Positions 8,333-16,395 of a DNA stretch of 38,410 bases are shown here, piece after piece. A program made the position numbers and the translations under genes. Source of the DNA: Petrocella sp. FN5 (GTDB lineage: Bacteria > Bacillota > Clostridia > Lachnospirales > Vallitaleaceae); NCBI RefSeq assembly GCF_029210395.1, contig NZ_JARGDP010000028.1:1-38410 (forward strand), given 5' to 3'. The notes beneath the pieces were generated by a model that saw only the letters and a program-made list of their open reading frames with translations, was not told the origin of the DNA and ran no database searches. Numbering within the stretch: the first letter of the stretch is position 1; each line of letters opens with the position of its first letter.

Positions 8333-8351
8333 ATTTTGACTCTTTAACCAT
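8333..8351 (+). repeat. Half-site of the GGTTAA inverted-repeat family
   Basis: ATTTTGACTCTTTAACCAT matches the right arm of the intergenic repeat family. No convincing left arm is seen upstream. The TTGACT within it (8336-8341) has a TAAAAA 17 bases downstream, a possible weak promoter. Confidence 0.5.
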
Positions 8352-8378
8352 ATATCGTTAAAAAAATTACAAACCCTA

Positions 8379-8407
8379 TTGCTATTTTAGTAGGGCTGAG
8401 TTACAAT
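8379..8407 (+). promoter_or_regulatory. Promoter of the decarboxylase operon
   Basis: TTGCTA at 8379-8384 and TACAAT at 8402-8407 have 17-base spacing. Transcription from about 8414 gives a leader of about 136 bases. A short inverted repeat, CCCTA (8374-8378) and TAGGG (8391-8395), spans the -35 and may be an operator. Confidence 0.55.
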
Positions 8408-8549
8408 AATAGTCGTTGGAACTTGGTATATTACACACAAAATCCTTGTGTTTATTTAAAATACTTATGCAATATAACCATTGATTTTATAAAATGGTAT
8501 GTTGTCAAATACTTTAAATAAATGCAACTTTATATTTGGAGGTTAATGC
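8408..8549 (+). promoter_or_regulatory. Structured 5' leader of the decarboxylase operon
   Basis: Two hairpins are visible. ACACAA and TTGTGT flank AATCC near 8436-8453. A longer imperfect stem pairs 8470-8482 with 8493-8504 (CAATATAACCATT with AATGGTATGTTG, one bulge and one T-G). The ribosome site TTGGAGG lies at 8536-8542. There is no T-run, so attenuation is not indicated. I do not recognise a known riboswitch. Confidence 0.4.
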
Positions 8550-10013
8550 ATGAGTATGCAGCAAGATTTGGAAAAACTCACTAACCGTCGTAGTACTGCA
8601 CGAGATCGTATTGATCTTCTATTGGATCAAAATTCTTTTGTAGAAATAGGTGCTTTTGTTAAACCACGACAGACAGACTACAACATGGCGACCATAGAAG
8701 CACCCGCTGACGGTGTTTTGACCGGCTATGGTACAGTTGAAGGGCGCTTAACGTATGTATTTAGTCAGGATGCTTCCGTGATGGGTGGTTCACTTGGGGA
8801 AATGCATGCAAAAAAGATTGTAGCATTATATGACCTTGCAATCAAAACAGGCGCACCAATCGTAGGCTTATTAGATTCTGCCGGCATGCGCCTGCAAGAA
8901 GGTACAGACGCCCTAGAAGGGTATGGACAGATATTTATCAAGCAATCCATGGCATCGGGTGTTATACCCCAAATCATGGCTGTTTTAGGGACTTGTGGTG
9001 GCAGCGGCGCTTTGCTACCTTCATTGGCTGACTTTACTTTTATGAAGAAAGAGTCAACATCCTTGTATTTAAATAGTGCCAATACTTTGGATCATACCAA
9101 AGCATCGAATGATACGTTAAGTGGTTCCGCTTTTAATGCAAAAGAAACCGGTATGATTGATGTGGTGCTTGAAGACGAGACACAACTTTTGACCGGTATA
9201 AGAACCCTTATAGAACTTCTTCCTTCTAATAATAAAGAAGAAGCACCTTATGGTGGCTCAGGCGATGATTTGAACCGTCTGATACCTAGCTTTAGCGCGG
9301 ATATAAGGGATGGGCTTGATGGAAGCGCAGCTTTGGCTGCCATTGCAGATGTTGGCACTTTCATGCCCTTAAAAAGCGAATATGGTAAGGACATAACCTT
9401 AGGGTTAGGCAAGCTTGGTAATATGACGGTTGGTTTGATTGCTAACCAAGCAGATGAAGAAGATGGAAGAATCAGTTTACAAGGGTGTGAAAAAATTGCA
9501 GAGTTTGTGAACAAGCTTGATGCATTTGGAATACCGTTAGTGACTTTAGTAGATGTGGTTGGATATACAGCGCGTCTTGAAGAAACACAAGCCGGCCAGT
9601 CCAAATACGTGGCAAAGATGATGAGCAGTTTTATTCATGCAACGGTCCCTAAAATAAGTGTTTTGACCAATAGGGCTATTGGATCTGCTTATGTTGCTTT
9701 TAATAGTAAACATATTGGTGCTGATTTTGTCTTTGCGTGGCCAACGGCTAAGGTATCCTTTATGGACGCTGAATCGGCTGTTCGTATTATGTATTCAAAA
9801 GAAATAGAAACTTCAACGATTGCAGCTGAAGTGATTAAAGAAAAAACAAAGCTTTACCAAGAGGAACAAATGTCGCCTTATAATGCGGCAAGTCGAGGTT
9901 ATATTGATGACATCATAGAACCGACAGCAACACGTAAAAGACTGATTGCAGCACTAGAGATGTTGTATACTAAATATGTGGTTAGTCCGGAACGTAAACA
10001 TAGATCTGTTTAA
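8550..10013 (+). CDS. Acyl-CoA carboxyltransferase subunit (MmdA/PccB/12S-like)
   Basis: Carboxyltransferase of 487 aa with two crotonase-fold halves, like the methylmalonyl-CoA decarboxylase alpha subunit and the transcarboxylase 12S subunit. It should move CO2 between an acyl-CoA and biotin. The first oxyanion region reads DSAGMRLQEG followed by GTCGGSGALLPSLADF; the second is IGSAYVAFNSKHIGADFVFAWPTAKVSF, where most homologues have a GGAY motif. The N-terminus is short and the C-terminus (SPERKHRSV) differs from the usual PPKKHGNIPL-type ending. TTGGAGG is 7 bases upstream of the ATG. It leads an operon with OadG-like, biotin carrier, beta (sodium pump) and OadA-like subunits. The family is clear, but the acyl-CoA substrate is not. 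Confidence 0.85.
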   Translation: MSMQQDLEKLTNRRSTARDRIDLLLDQNSFVEIGAFVKPRQTDYNMATIEAPADGVLTGYGTVEGRLTYVFSQDASVMGGSLGEMHAKKIVALYDLAIKTGAPIVGLLDSAGMRLQEGTDALEGYGQIFIKQSMASGVIPQIMAVLGTCGGSGALLPSLADFTFMKKESTSLYLNSANTLDHTKASNDTLSGSAFNAKETGMIDVVLEDETQLLTGIRTLIELLPSNNKEEAPYGGSGDDLNRLIPSFSADIRDGLDGSAALAAIADVGTFMPLKSEYGKDITLGLGKLGNMTVGLIANQADEEDGRISLQGCEKIAEFVNKLDAFGIPLVTLVDVVGYTARLEETQAGQSKYVAKMMSSFIHATVPKISVLTNRAIGSAYVAFNSKHIGADFVFAWPTAKVSFMDAESAVRIMYSKEIETSTIAAEVIKEKTKLYQEEQMSPYNAASRGYIDDIIEPTATRKRLIAALEMLYTKYVVSPERKHRSV

Positions 10014-10027
10014 GGTGGTGAATGAAT

Positions 10028-10375
10028 ATGGCAGAATGGCTAGAAGAAGGCTTAGTTGGAACCATTAATGGTGTGGGTACAGTTTTTATTGTACTTGTAC
10101 TCATTGCGATTGTAATCAGTCTCTTTAAATATATTAATAAGATTAATATTTCAAGCTTTTTTAAACCGGCAGTAAAAAAGACGCTACCGGGAGAGGGAAG
10201 TCAAACCAATGATGCAATACATTCAACGCCGGAGGTATCAGAAGAAGATGACGCTCAGTTGATTGCAGTTATTGTTGCGGCCATAGCTGCAAGCTTGGAA
10301 ACCTCAAGTGATCAATTACAAGTCAGATCTTTTAGAAGAATTAATCAGACCAATACTTTATGGAATCGAAGATAG
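10028..10375 (+). CDS. OadG-family decarboxylase gamma subunit
   Basis: Small single-pass membrane subunit of 115 aa that anchors and assembles sodium-pumping decarboxylases. One membrane segment lies at about residues 13-36 (GVGTVFIVLVLIAIVISLF). A linker and a C-terminal helix with AVIVAAIAASLE follow, then the typical closing motif (VRSFRRINQTNTLWN). ATG 10028 is preferred over 10022 because AAGGTGG at 10012-10018 is then 9 bases away rather than 3. It ends 10 bases before the biotin carrier gene. Confidence 0.87.
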   Translation: MAEWLEEGLVGTINGVGTVFIVLVLIAIVISLFKYINKINISSFFKPAVKKTLPGEGSQTNDAIHSTPEVSEEDDAQLIAVIVAAIAASLETSSDQLQVRSFRRINQTNTLWNRR

Positions 10376-10385
10376 GAGCCCGAAT

Positions 10386-10760
10386 ATGAAAAAATTTCAA
10401 GTGACAGTGAATGGTAATACTTATGAAGTGGATGTAGAAGAAATTACAAATGGTGTAGTACAACCGCAAGTGGCAAGTCAACCGGCACAAGTCCAATCAA
10501 CACCGGTTCAAAAGCCGGCAACACCATCTACACCTGTAGCGGTGGACGGAATATCTGTTGAAGCACCAATGCAAGGTAAAATCGTAGCTTTGAAGGTTAC
10601 CCAAAATCAGAAAATTCAAGAAGGTGATGTTATCGCCGTTCTTGAAGCGATGAAAATGGAAAATGAGATTGTAGCTTCATCTGCAGGTACGGTAGCATCT
10701 GTTCATGTTGCTATAGGACAATCAGTGGATGCAGGCGACTTAATTGCAACCCTTAATTAG
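10386..10760 (+). CDS. Biotin carrier protein of the decarboxylase (1.3S-like)
   Basis: Biotin/lipoyl-attachment protein of 124 aa that ferries carboxybiotin between the carboxyltransferases and the membrane pump. The N-terminus KKFQVTVNGNTYEVDVEE is family-typical. A proline/alanine/glutamine-rich flexible linker spans about residues 30-57. The biotin domain contains EAMKMENEI with the acceptor lysine K90, 34 residues from the C-terminus as expected. AGGAG lies 7 bases before ATG 10386; the open frame extends further upstream but overlaps OadG. A biotin ligase must be encoded elsewhere. Confidence 0.93.
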   Translation: MKKFQVTVNGNTYEVDVEEITNGVVQPQVASQPAQVQSTPVQKPATPSTPVAVDGISVEAPMQGKIVALKVTQNQKIQEGDVIAVLEAMKMENEIVASSAGTVASVHVAIGQSVDAGDLIATLN

Positions 10761-10780
10761 GCCAAGGAGGTTCATTGAAT

Positions 10781-12091
10781 ATGTGGGAAAAACTTATTGA
10801 GGCCTTTGCTAATTTCATCCACAGTTCTGGTCTATACTGGTTAGTAGAAAATTTTTCTGATATGGGTTACAAGAATTTGATTATGATTGTCGTATCCTTA
10901 ACCCTTATGTACCTAGCTATAAAAAAAGGCTATGAGCCTTTACTGCTATTGCCGATTTCTTTTGGTATGTTGCTTGTTAATCTTCCGATTACTTTTATTA
11001 TGGAAGGTGCTATGACTCAAATACCCCTTCCAGATGGGACGATCTTTGAGTTTGCAGGAACAAAGATTGAAGCGGCAGCAACTTTTGCAGCAGACGGTCC
11101 GGAAACCGTAGCTTATATCCTGTCTCAGGCCAAAGAGATCCCTGGAGGCTTATTATATTACCTTTATTACGGGAATAAACTGGGCATATTTCCACCGCTA
11201 ATATTTATGGGTGTTGGTGTTTTGACCGACTTTGGTCCCTTGTTAGCCAATCCAAAAAGTTTTCTTTTAGGTGCCGCTGCACAGTTTGGTATTTTCTTGG
11301 CTTTCTTCGGGGCACTTATGTTAGGTGAATTCTTTCCTGAATTATTTGCCTTTGGTCCTAAGGAAGGGGCGGCCATTGCCATTATTGGTGGTGCAGATGG
11401 TCCAACCGCCATATATACGGCGATAAAACTGGCCCCTCATTTGCTTGGACCTATAGCGGTAGCGGCATATTCTTATATGTCTCTGGTGCCGATTATACAA
11501 CCACCGATTATGCGGTTATTAACAACCAAGGAAGAACGAAAAATTAAAATGAAGCAACTAAGACCTGTATCTCATACAGAAAAAATACTGTTCCCAATTG
11601 TCGTTACCATTTTGGTTATTTTGATTCTCCCTACGACAGCGCCTTTAATCGGTATGCTGATGTTTGGTAACCTAATCAAAGTATCCGGTGTTACGGAAAA
11701 ACTGGCAGAAGTGGCTTCTAATGCTTTGATGTATGTCATTACCATATTTCTTGGTATTACCGTTGGAGCAACAACCAGTGCTGAAGCTTTTCTTAACTTT
11801 GAAACCCTTGGAATATTATTACTTGGATTGGTTGCCTTTTCCTTTGGTACGGCTTCAGGTGTCTTACTTGCTAAACTGATGAATAAATTGTCCAAGACGC
11901 AGATTAATCCTCTTATTGGTGCGGCAGGTGTTTCGGCAGTGCCGATGGCGGCTCGAGTTGTTCAAAAAGTCGGTCAAGAAGAAGATAAAAGCAACTTTCT
12001 GCTTATGCATGCCATGGGACCTAATGTGGCAGGTGTCATCGGTTCGGCAGTTGCAGCAGGTGTATTCTTATCCTTATTTTTAACAGCTTAA
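10781..12091 (+). CDS. oadB: Sodium ion-translocating decarboxylase beta subunit
   Basis: Integral membrane pump of 436 aa that decarboxylates carboxybiotin and exports Na+. There are about nine to eleven hydrophobic segments. The residues shown to matter in Klebsiella OadB (D203, N373, G377, S382) are all found with a constant offset of three: D206 in GGADGPTAIY, and N376, G380 and S385 in NPLIGAAGVSAVPMAARV. The family covers OadB, MmdB and GcdB, so the substrate depends on the partner carboxyltransferase. Start ATG 10781 follows AAGGAGG at 10764-10770 by 10 bases; TTG 10775 is possible. Confidence 0.93.
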   Translation: MWEKLIEAFANFIHSSGLYWLVENFSDMGYKNLIMIVVSLTLMYLAIKKGYEPLLLLPISFGMLLVNLPITFIMEGAMTQIPLPDGTIFEFAGTKIEAAATFAADGPETVAYILSQAKEIPGGLLYYLYYGNKLGIFPPLIFMGVGVLTDFGPLLANPKSFLLGAAAQFGIFLAFFGALMLGEFFPELFAFGPKEGAAIAIIGGADGPTAIYTAIKLAPHLLGPIAVAAYSYMSLVPIIQPPIMRLLTTKEERKIKMKQLRPVSHTEKILFPIVVTILVILILPTTAPLIGMLMFGNLIKVSGVTEKLAEVASNALMYVITIFLGITVGATTSAEAFLNFETLGILLLGLVAFSFGTASGVLLAKLMNKLSKTQINPLIGAAGVSAVPMAARVVQKVGQEEDKSNFLLMHAMGPNVAGVIGSAVAAGVFLSLFLTA

Positions 12092-12124
12092 TAACAATAA
12101 CAATAATGGACCAAGGAGGTAAAC

Positions 12125-13537
12125 ATGGCAGATATGATAAAAAAACCAATAAAAATTACAGATACAATTTTTAGAGATGCCCATCAATCATTGATTGCAA
12201 CACGGATGACCACCGAAGATATGCTTCCAATTATTCAGAAATTGGATAAAGTAGGCTATCATTCTATGGAAGTATGGGGTGGTGCTACTTTTGATGCCTC
12301 TTTAAGATTCTTAAAAGAAGATCCATGGGAGCGTCTTAGAAGTTTGCGAGAAGGGTTTAAAAACACTAAGTTACAAATGCTCCTTAGAGGTCAAAATATT
12401 CTGGGCTATAGAAATTATGCAGACGATGTGGTTGAATATTTCGTTCAGAAGGCGATTTCCAATGGTATTGATATTGTTAGAATATTTGATGCCCTAAACG
12501 ATCCACGTAATTTGAAAACAGCCATCGATGCCACTAATAAAGAAGGCGGACACGCTCAAGTGGCGATTGCCTATACTTTGTCCAAAGTACATACAATCGA
12601 CTATTTCACCGATTTAGCCAAAGAACTTGAATCCATGGGGGCAAAATCTATCTGTATTAAAGATATGGCCGGCCTACTTGTGCCTTATGAAGCCGAAAAA
12701 CTGGTCAAAGCCCTTAAAGCAAATGTGGATTTGCCTTTACAAATCCATTCACATTATACTTCTGGTGTTGCATCCATGTCTTATATGAAGGCGGTTGAAG
12801 CCGGATGTGATGTTATAGATACAGCAATATCGCCATTTGCCCTTGGAACGGCACAACCGGCAACAGAAGTCATGGTAGAATCTTTTAGAAATACACCTTT
12901 TGATACCGGATTTGATCAAGAATTATTGGCAGAGATTGCAGATTATTTTAGGCCTATGCGTGATGCAGCTCTTGATTCCGGTCTAATGAATCCAAAAGTA
13001 TTGGGTGTTAATATTAAAACCCTTTTGTATCAAGTACCAGGTGGCATGTTATCAAATCTGGTTTCCCAACTTAAGGAGCAAAATGCTGAACACCGTTTTG
13101 CAGAAGTGCTAGAAGAAATGCCTAGGGTGCGAGCTGACTTTGGGTATCCACCATTGGTAACACCGACCAGTCAGATTGTTGGTACTCAAGCAGTTTTAAA
13201 TGTTTTGGGTGGAGAGCGGTACAAGCTGATTACAAAAGAGTCTAAAGCTCTTGTGAAAGGTGAGTATGGACGAACACCGGTTGCCATATCACCGGAGATT
13301 GTAAAGCAGATCATCGGTGATGAAAAACAGATTACTTGTCGTCCGGCTGATTTAATAGCACCGGAAATCGATAAACTAAAAAAAGAAGCCAGTGCATATA
13401 TCAAGCAAGATGAAGATGTATTGTCTTATGCCTTATTCCCACAAGTCGCAGTAGATTATTTTAATTACAGAGATGCAAAGTTGACAAAAGTAGATATGAC
13501 TGTAGCTGATAAAGATAACAAAGTCTATCCTGTATAA
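12125..13537 (+). CDS. oadA: Oxaloacetate decarboxylase alpha / transcarboxylase 5S-like carboxyltransferase
   Basis: TIM-barrel carboxyltransferase of 470 aa acting between pyruvate/oxaloacetate and biotin. It opens with ITDTIFRDAHQSL, which carries the metal-binding aspartate and conserved R and Q. The carbamylated-lysine motif is CIKDMAGLL (K179), and the metal ligands are in IHSHYTSG (H208, H210). The PYC-OADA conserved C-terminal domain follows (GTQAVLNVLGGERYK). There is no biotin domain, so the separate carrier at 10386-10760 must serve it, as in transcarboxylase 5S. It is the last gene before a terminator. Oxaloacetate or pyruvate as substrate follows from the family. Confidence 0.92.
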   Translation: MADMIKKPIKITDTIFRDAHQSLIATRMTTEDMLPIIQKLDKVGYHSMEVWGGATFDASLRFLKEDPWERLRSLREGFKNTKLQMLLRGQNILGYRNYADDVVEYFVQKAISNGIDIVRIFDALNDPRNLKTAIDATNKEGGHAQVAIAYTLSKVHTIDYFTDLAKELESMGAKSICIKDMAGLLVPYEAEKLVKALKANVDLPLQIHSHYTSGVASMSYMKAVEAGCDVIDTAISPFALGTAQPATEVMVESFRNTPFDTGFDQELLAEIADYFRPMRDAALDSGLMNPKVLGVNIKTLLYQVPGGMLSNLVSQLKEQNAEHRFAEVLEEMPRVRADFGYPPLVTPTSQIVGTQAVLNVLGGERYKLITKESKALVKGEYGRTPVAISPEIVKQIIGDEKQITCRPADLIAPEIDKLKKEASAYIKQDEDVLSYALFPQVAVDYFNYRDAKLTKVDMTVADKDNKVYPV

Positions 13538-13546
13538 AACAAAGAT

Positions 13547-13582
13547 GATTCAGTCACCTTTTTGGTAGCTGAATCTTTCTTT
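13547..13582 (+). terminator. Terminator of the decarboxylase operon
   Basis: GATTCAGTCACC and GGTAGCTGAATC (13564-13575) pair across a TTTTT loop with a 2x2 internal mismatch, followed by TTTCTTTT. It lies 9 bases after the oadA stop codon. Confidence 0.88.
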
Positions 13583-13655
13583 TGTGTCATCATATATGAT
13601 TGAAATGTCAAAACAATATGATTGAACTCTTGATGCCTTTACTCTAGTTATAAAT

Positions 13656-13671
13656 AACAATTGTAATTGTT
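13656..13671. promoter_or_regulatory. Palindromic operator-like site over the -35
   Basis: AACAATT, spacer GT and AATTGTT form a perfect palindrome that covers the -35 hexamer of the promoter at 13661-13689. That is a typical place for a repressor, possibly the RpiR protein encoded next. The binding protein is inferred only. Confidence 0.45.
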
Positions 13672-13689
13672 GTGGCTTTGGTCTATAAT
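13661..13689 (+). promoter_or_regulatory. Promoter directly upstream of a long hairpin
   Basis: TTGTAA at 13661-13666 and a perfect TATAAT at 13684-13689 are 17 bases apart. The predicted start (13695-13697) falls just before the 25-bp hairpin at 13699-13751, so the RNA would begin with that hairpin. Confidence 0.65.
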
Positions 13690-13698
13690 AAATGAAGG

Positions 13699-13751
13699 AA
13701 AAACTTTAATACAATTCATTTGTGTGACAAATGAATTGTATTAAAGTTTTT
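13699..13751. repeat. Perfect 25-bp inverted repeat with 3-base loop
   Basis: Bases 13699-13723 are the exact reverse complement of 13727-13751; the loop is GTG. The arms are AT-rich, begin with AAAAAC and end with GTTTTT. It lies between the decarboxylase terminator and the rpiR gene and is transcribed if the promoter at 13661-13689 works. It could be a 5' leader structure, a small RNA that ends at its own T-run, a bidirectional terminator, or the collapsed remnant of a miniature transposon. The sequence does not decide between these. Confidence 0.85.
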
Positions 13752-13763
13752 GAATCAAATATT

Positions 13764-13808
13764 GATTAAGGCGTCAAGAGTATTAAGCTTGGATTTGACA
13801 CTCTAATC
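13764..13808. repeat. GGTTAA-type intergenic inverted repeat, divergent copy
   Basis: GATTAAGGCGTCAA (13764-13777) and TTGACACTCTAATC (13795-13808) are inverted copies that agree at 11 of 14 positions. The arms carry GATTA where the other copies have GGTTA. TTGACA at 13795-13800 may serve as a -35, but TACTTA at 17-base spacing is a poor -10. Confidence 0.5.
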
Positions 13809-13872
13809 ACCAATGAATACTTAGTAATTTATGGACGTTAAGTAGGCTAAATGGTCTAGAAAAGGGGAAAAT

Positions 13873-14784
13873 ATGAATAGACAAAATGACTTAGTAAAGC
13901 GAATTAATAGTAATTATTCAAAGTTTAGCAAGGGTCAGAAACTGCTTGCCAATTATATTATAGATCATTATGAAAAGGCTGTTTTTTTAACTGCCGCCAG
14001 ATTAGGGAAAATCGTTGGCGTTAGTGAGTCTACAGTTGTACGCTTTGCCAATGAACTTGGTTATGATGGTTATCCAAAACTCCAAAGAGCTTTGGAAGAA
14101 CTGGTCAAAACAAAATTAACCTCTATTCAAAGGGTGGAAGTGACAACAGATCGTATTGATCAATCTCATGTTCTAAGATCGGTCTTGCAATCCGATGCGG
14201 ATAAGATTAAGTATACATTAGAAGAAATTGAAGAGGCTGTCTTTGATCAGGCGGTAGATATGATTTTAGAAGCAAAAACCATCTATATTATAGGTGTTAG
14301 AAGTAGTGCCACTTTAGCCAATTTTTTAGGTTTTTATTTTAACCTTGTTTTTGATAATGTAAAATTAATACATACCAACAGTGTTAGCGAAATGTTTGAA
14401 CAAATCTATCGTTTAAAAGAAGAAGATGTGGTGATTGGCATAAGCTTTCCTAGATATTCTAAACGTACATTAAAGGCTATGGAATTTGCCAAAACCAGAA
14501 AGGCTGGCGTTATTACCATTACAGACAGTTTGCTTTCACCTATGATACAGTTTGCAGATTGTTCATTGATTGCCAGAAGCGATATGGCTTCTTTTGTAGA
14601 TTCTCTTGTTGCACCACTCAGTCTAATTAATGCACTTATCGTTGCTTTATGTATTAAAAAGAAGGATGTGGTTGTCGAAGCACTAGGCAGCCTTGAACAG
14701 ATATGGACAGAGTATCAGGTTTATGATAATGATGATGACTTGAATATTGGGTATAATCTAAATCTAAAATCCGATAAGGTGTAG
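13873..14784 (+). CDS. MurR/RpiR-family transcriptional regulator
   Basis: DNA-binding regulator of 303 aa. An N-terminal RpiR helix-turn-helix domain lies at about residues 1-77 (TAARLGKIVGVSESTVVRFANELGYDGYPKLQ is the recognition region). A SIS sugar-phosphate-binding domain is at about 130-260 (AKTIYIIGVRSSATLANFL; VVIGISFPRYSKRTLKAM). The ligand is normally a phosphosugar. AAAGGGG precedes the ATG. Eight bases separate its stop from the flavoprotein gene, so it probably heads this operon. Regulation of its own promoter is possible given the palindrome at 13656-13671. Confidence 0.9.
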   Translation: MNRQNDLVKRINSNYSKFSKGQKLLANYIIDHYEKAVFLTAARLGKIVGVSESTVVRFANELGYDGYPKLQRALEELVKTKLTSIQRVEVTTDRIDQSHVLRSVLQSDADKIKYTLEEIEEAVFDQAVDMILEAKTIYIIGVRSSATLANFLGFYFNLVFDNVKLIHTNSVSEMFEQIYRLKEEDVVIGISFPRYSKRTLKAMEFAKTRKAGVITITDSLLSPMIQFADCSLIARSDMASFVDSLVAPLSLINALIVALCIKKKDVVVEALGSLEQIWTEYQVYDNDDDLNIGYNLNLKSDKV

Positions 14785-14792
14785 GTGTGATT

Positions 14793-16019
14793 ATGAAAAA
14801 AGTCATAATCATTGGTGGTGGACCGGCCGGTATGGTGGCAGCCATTATGGCAGCTAGAGAGGGTCATGATGTGACCTTAATGGAACAAAACGAAAAATTA
14901 GGAAAAAAACTCTATATCACTGGAAAAGGTAGATGCAATCTTACCAATGAGGTGAATGTGGAAGCGCTCATTAAGCAGGTGGTCACGAATCCCAAATTCC
15001 TATACAGCAGCTTCTATACTTTTGATAGTGAAGGTGTCGTTCGATTTTTTAATGAAATTGGTTTGGAAACGAAAGTCGAGCGAGGTAATCGAGTCTTCCC
15101 TCAATCGGATAAGTCTTCAGATGTTATTAACGCACTTATGAATGCTATGAAGGCTTTGAAAGTAGATGTTCGTTTAAAATCTAAAGTAACTGGGATAGCC
15201 ATAGAAAAACGTTGTGTTAAAGGTGTTTATTTAGGTGATTTGTTTGTTGAAGCAGATGATGTTATCGTTGCTACAGGCGGTATATCTTACCAGATGACTG
15301 GTGCTACCGGTGACGGTTACCTATTTGCTAAAGATGCGGGTCACAAAGTAATAAGGCAGGAACAAGGACTTGTACCCCTGAACATTGTAGAAGATTGGGT
15401 TAAGGCACTTCAAGGTCTTTCATTAAAAAATGTTGAACTTGTATTAAAAACTAAGGACAAAGTACTATATCGCGGTTTTGGCGAGATGCTTTTTACGCAT
15501 TTTGGTATTTCAGGCCCATTGGTCCTAACTGGGTCTAGTTACTTAAAAGACTTACCTTATCCGATTCAAGCCTTTATTGACTTAAAACCTAAACTAAGCA
15601 TAGAGCAAATGGACTTACGTCTACTAAAAGACTTTGAGCTGTATAATAGAAAAAATTTTGAAAACGCATTGGCAGACCTATTGCCTAAAAAATTGATTCC
15701 TATAGTTGTGTTATTGTCTGGTATTGATCCGGAAAAAAAAGTGGATCAGATCACGAAGGTTGAAAGGCTTAAGCTTCTTGAAACATTAAAAGCCCTGCCG
15801 ATGACGGTTAATGGAAAAAGAGGCTATAATGAAGCAATTATTACTCAAGGTGGTGTGGATGTTAAAGAAATTAACCCCAATACAATGGGTTCTAGAATAG
15901 TTGACCATTTATACTTTGTAGGTGAGGTTTTAGACTTGGATGCTTTGACCGGTGGTTTTAATCTACAGATTGCTTTTTCCACCGCTTACTTAGCAGGTAT
16001 TTCTATAGATAAGAGTTAG
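14793..16019 (+). CDS. HI0933/YhiN (BaiN-like) FAD-dependent oxidoreductase
   Basis: Flavoprotein of 408 aa. The N-terminal Rossmann dinucleotide motif is IIGGGPAGMVAAIMAAREG (residues 5-23), followed by EQNEKLGKKLYITGKGRCNLTNE, the HI0933 family signature. The central insert domain and the closing GGFNLQIAFSTAYLAG motif are present. Its physiological reaction is unknown; annotations as aminoacetone oxidase or bile-acid enzyme are by homology only. ATG 14793 is preferred over the in-frame GTG 14787 because TAGGTG at 14782-14787 serves as ribosome site. Clustering with aroH, cmk and ispH is common in Clostridia. Confidence 0.9.
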   Translation: MKKVIIIGGGPAGMVAAIMAAREGHDVTLMEQNEKLGKKLYITGKGRCNLTNEVNVEALIKQVVTNPKFLYSSFYTFDSEGVVRFFNEIGLETKVERGNRVFPQSDKSSDVINALMNAMKALKVDVRLKSKVTGIAIEKRCVKGVYLGDLFVEADDVIVATGGISYQMTGATGDGYLFAKDAGHKVIRQEQGLVPLNIVEDWVKALQGLSLKNVELVLKTKDKVLYRGFGEMLFTHFGISGPLVLTGSSYLKDLPYPIQAFIDLKPKLSIEQMDLRLLKDFELYNRKNFENALADLLPKKLIPIVVLLSGIDPEKKVDQITKVERLKLLETLKALPMTVNGKRGYNEAIITQGGVDVKEINPNTMGSRIVDHLYFVGEVLDLDALTGGFNLQIAFSTAYLAGISIDKS

Positions 16020-16028
16020 GAGATTATA

Positions 16029-16391
16029 ATGATTGCAATTAGAGGCGCAATTACAGTTAAAGAAGATACAAAAGAAGCGATTTTAGAAGGTACTGAGTTC
16101 ATGCTAAAGTCGATTATTGAAGAAAACAATTTAGAAGACGATGAGATTATATCCATTGTTTTTTCAGCAACCAAAGATTTGACTCAGATCTATCCTGCAG
16201 TCGCGGCCCGAAACATAGGTATAACCTGTGCCAGTCTTTTATGTGTTCAGGAGATGTATGTGGTAAATAGTCTGAATAAATGCCTTCGAATTCTTATGCA
16301 TGTTGAAAAAAATCTTTTACAAAAAGACATAAAACACGTATACTTGAGAGATGCAAAAATACTTCGACCTGACTTAACTAAGAAGGGGTAG
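16029..16391 (+). CDS. aroH: Chorismate mutase, AroH class
   Basis: Monofunctional chorismate mutase of 120 aa that converts chorismate to prephenate for phenylalanine and tyrosine synthesis; the family is a trimer with pseudo-alpha/beta-barrel fold. The four active-site residues of Bacillus AroH are all present: R5 (IRGA), E75 (CVQEM), R87 (KCLRILM) and Y105 (KHVYLRDA), and the C-terminus keeps LRPDL. It starts 9 bases after the flavoprotein stop, with TAGGAG overlapping that stop, and ends 4 bases before cmk. Confidence 0.93.
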   Translation: MIAIRGAITVKEDTKEAILEGTEFMLKSIIEENNLEDDEIISIVFSATKDLTQIYPAVAARNIGITCASLLCVQEMYVVNSLNKCLRILMHVEKNLLQKDIKHVYLRDAKILRPDLTKKG

Positions 16392-16395
16392 CAAT

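Noticed and set aside
13699-13751. The 25-bp inverted repeat as the decarboxylase operon terminator
   Set aside because: A strong terminator already sits at 13547-13582, and a good promoter lies between it and this hairpin.
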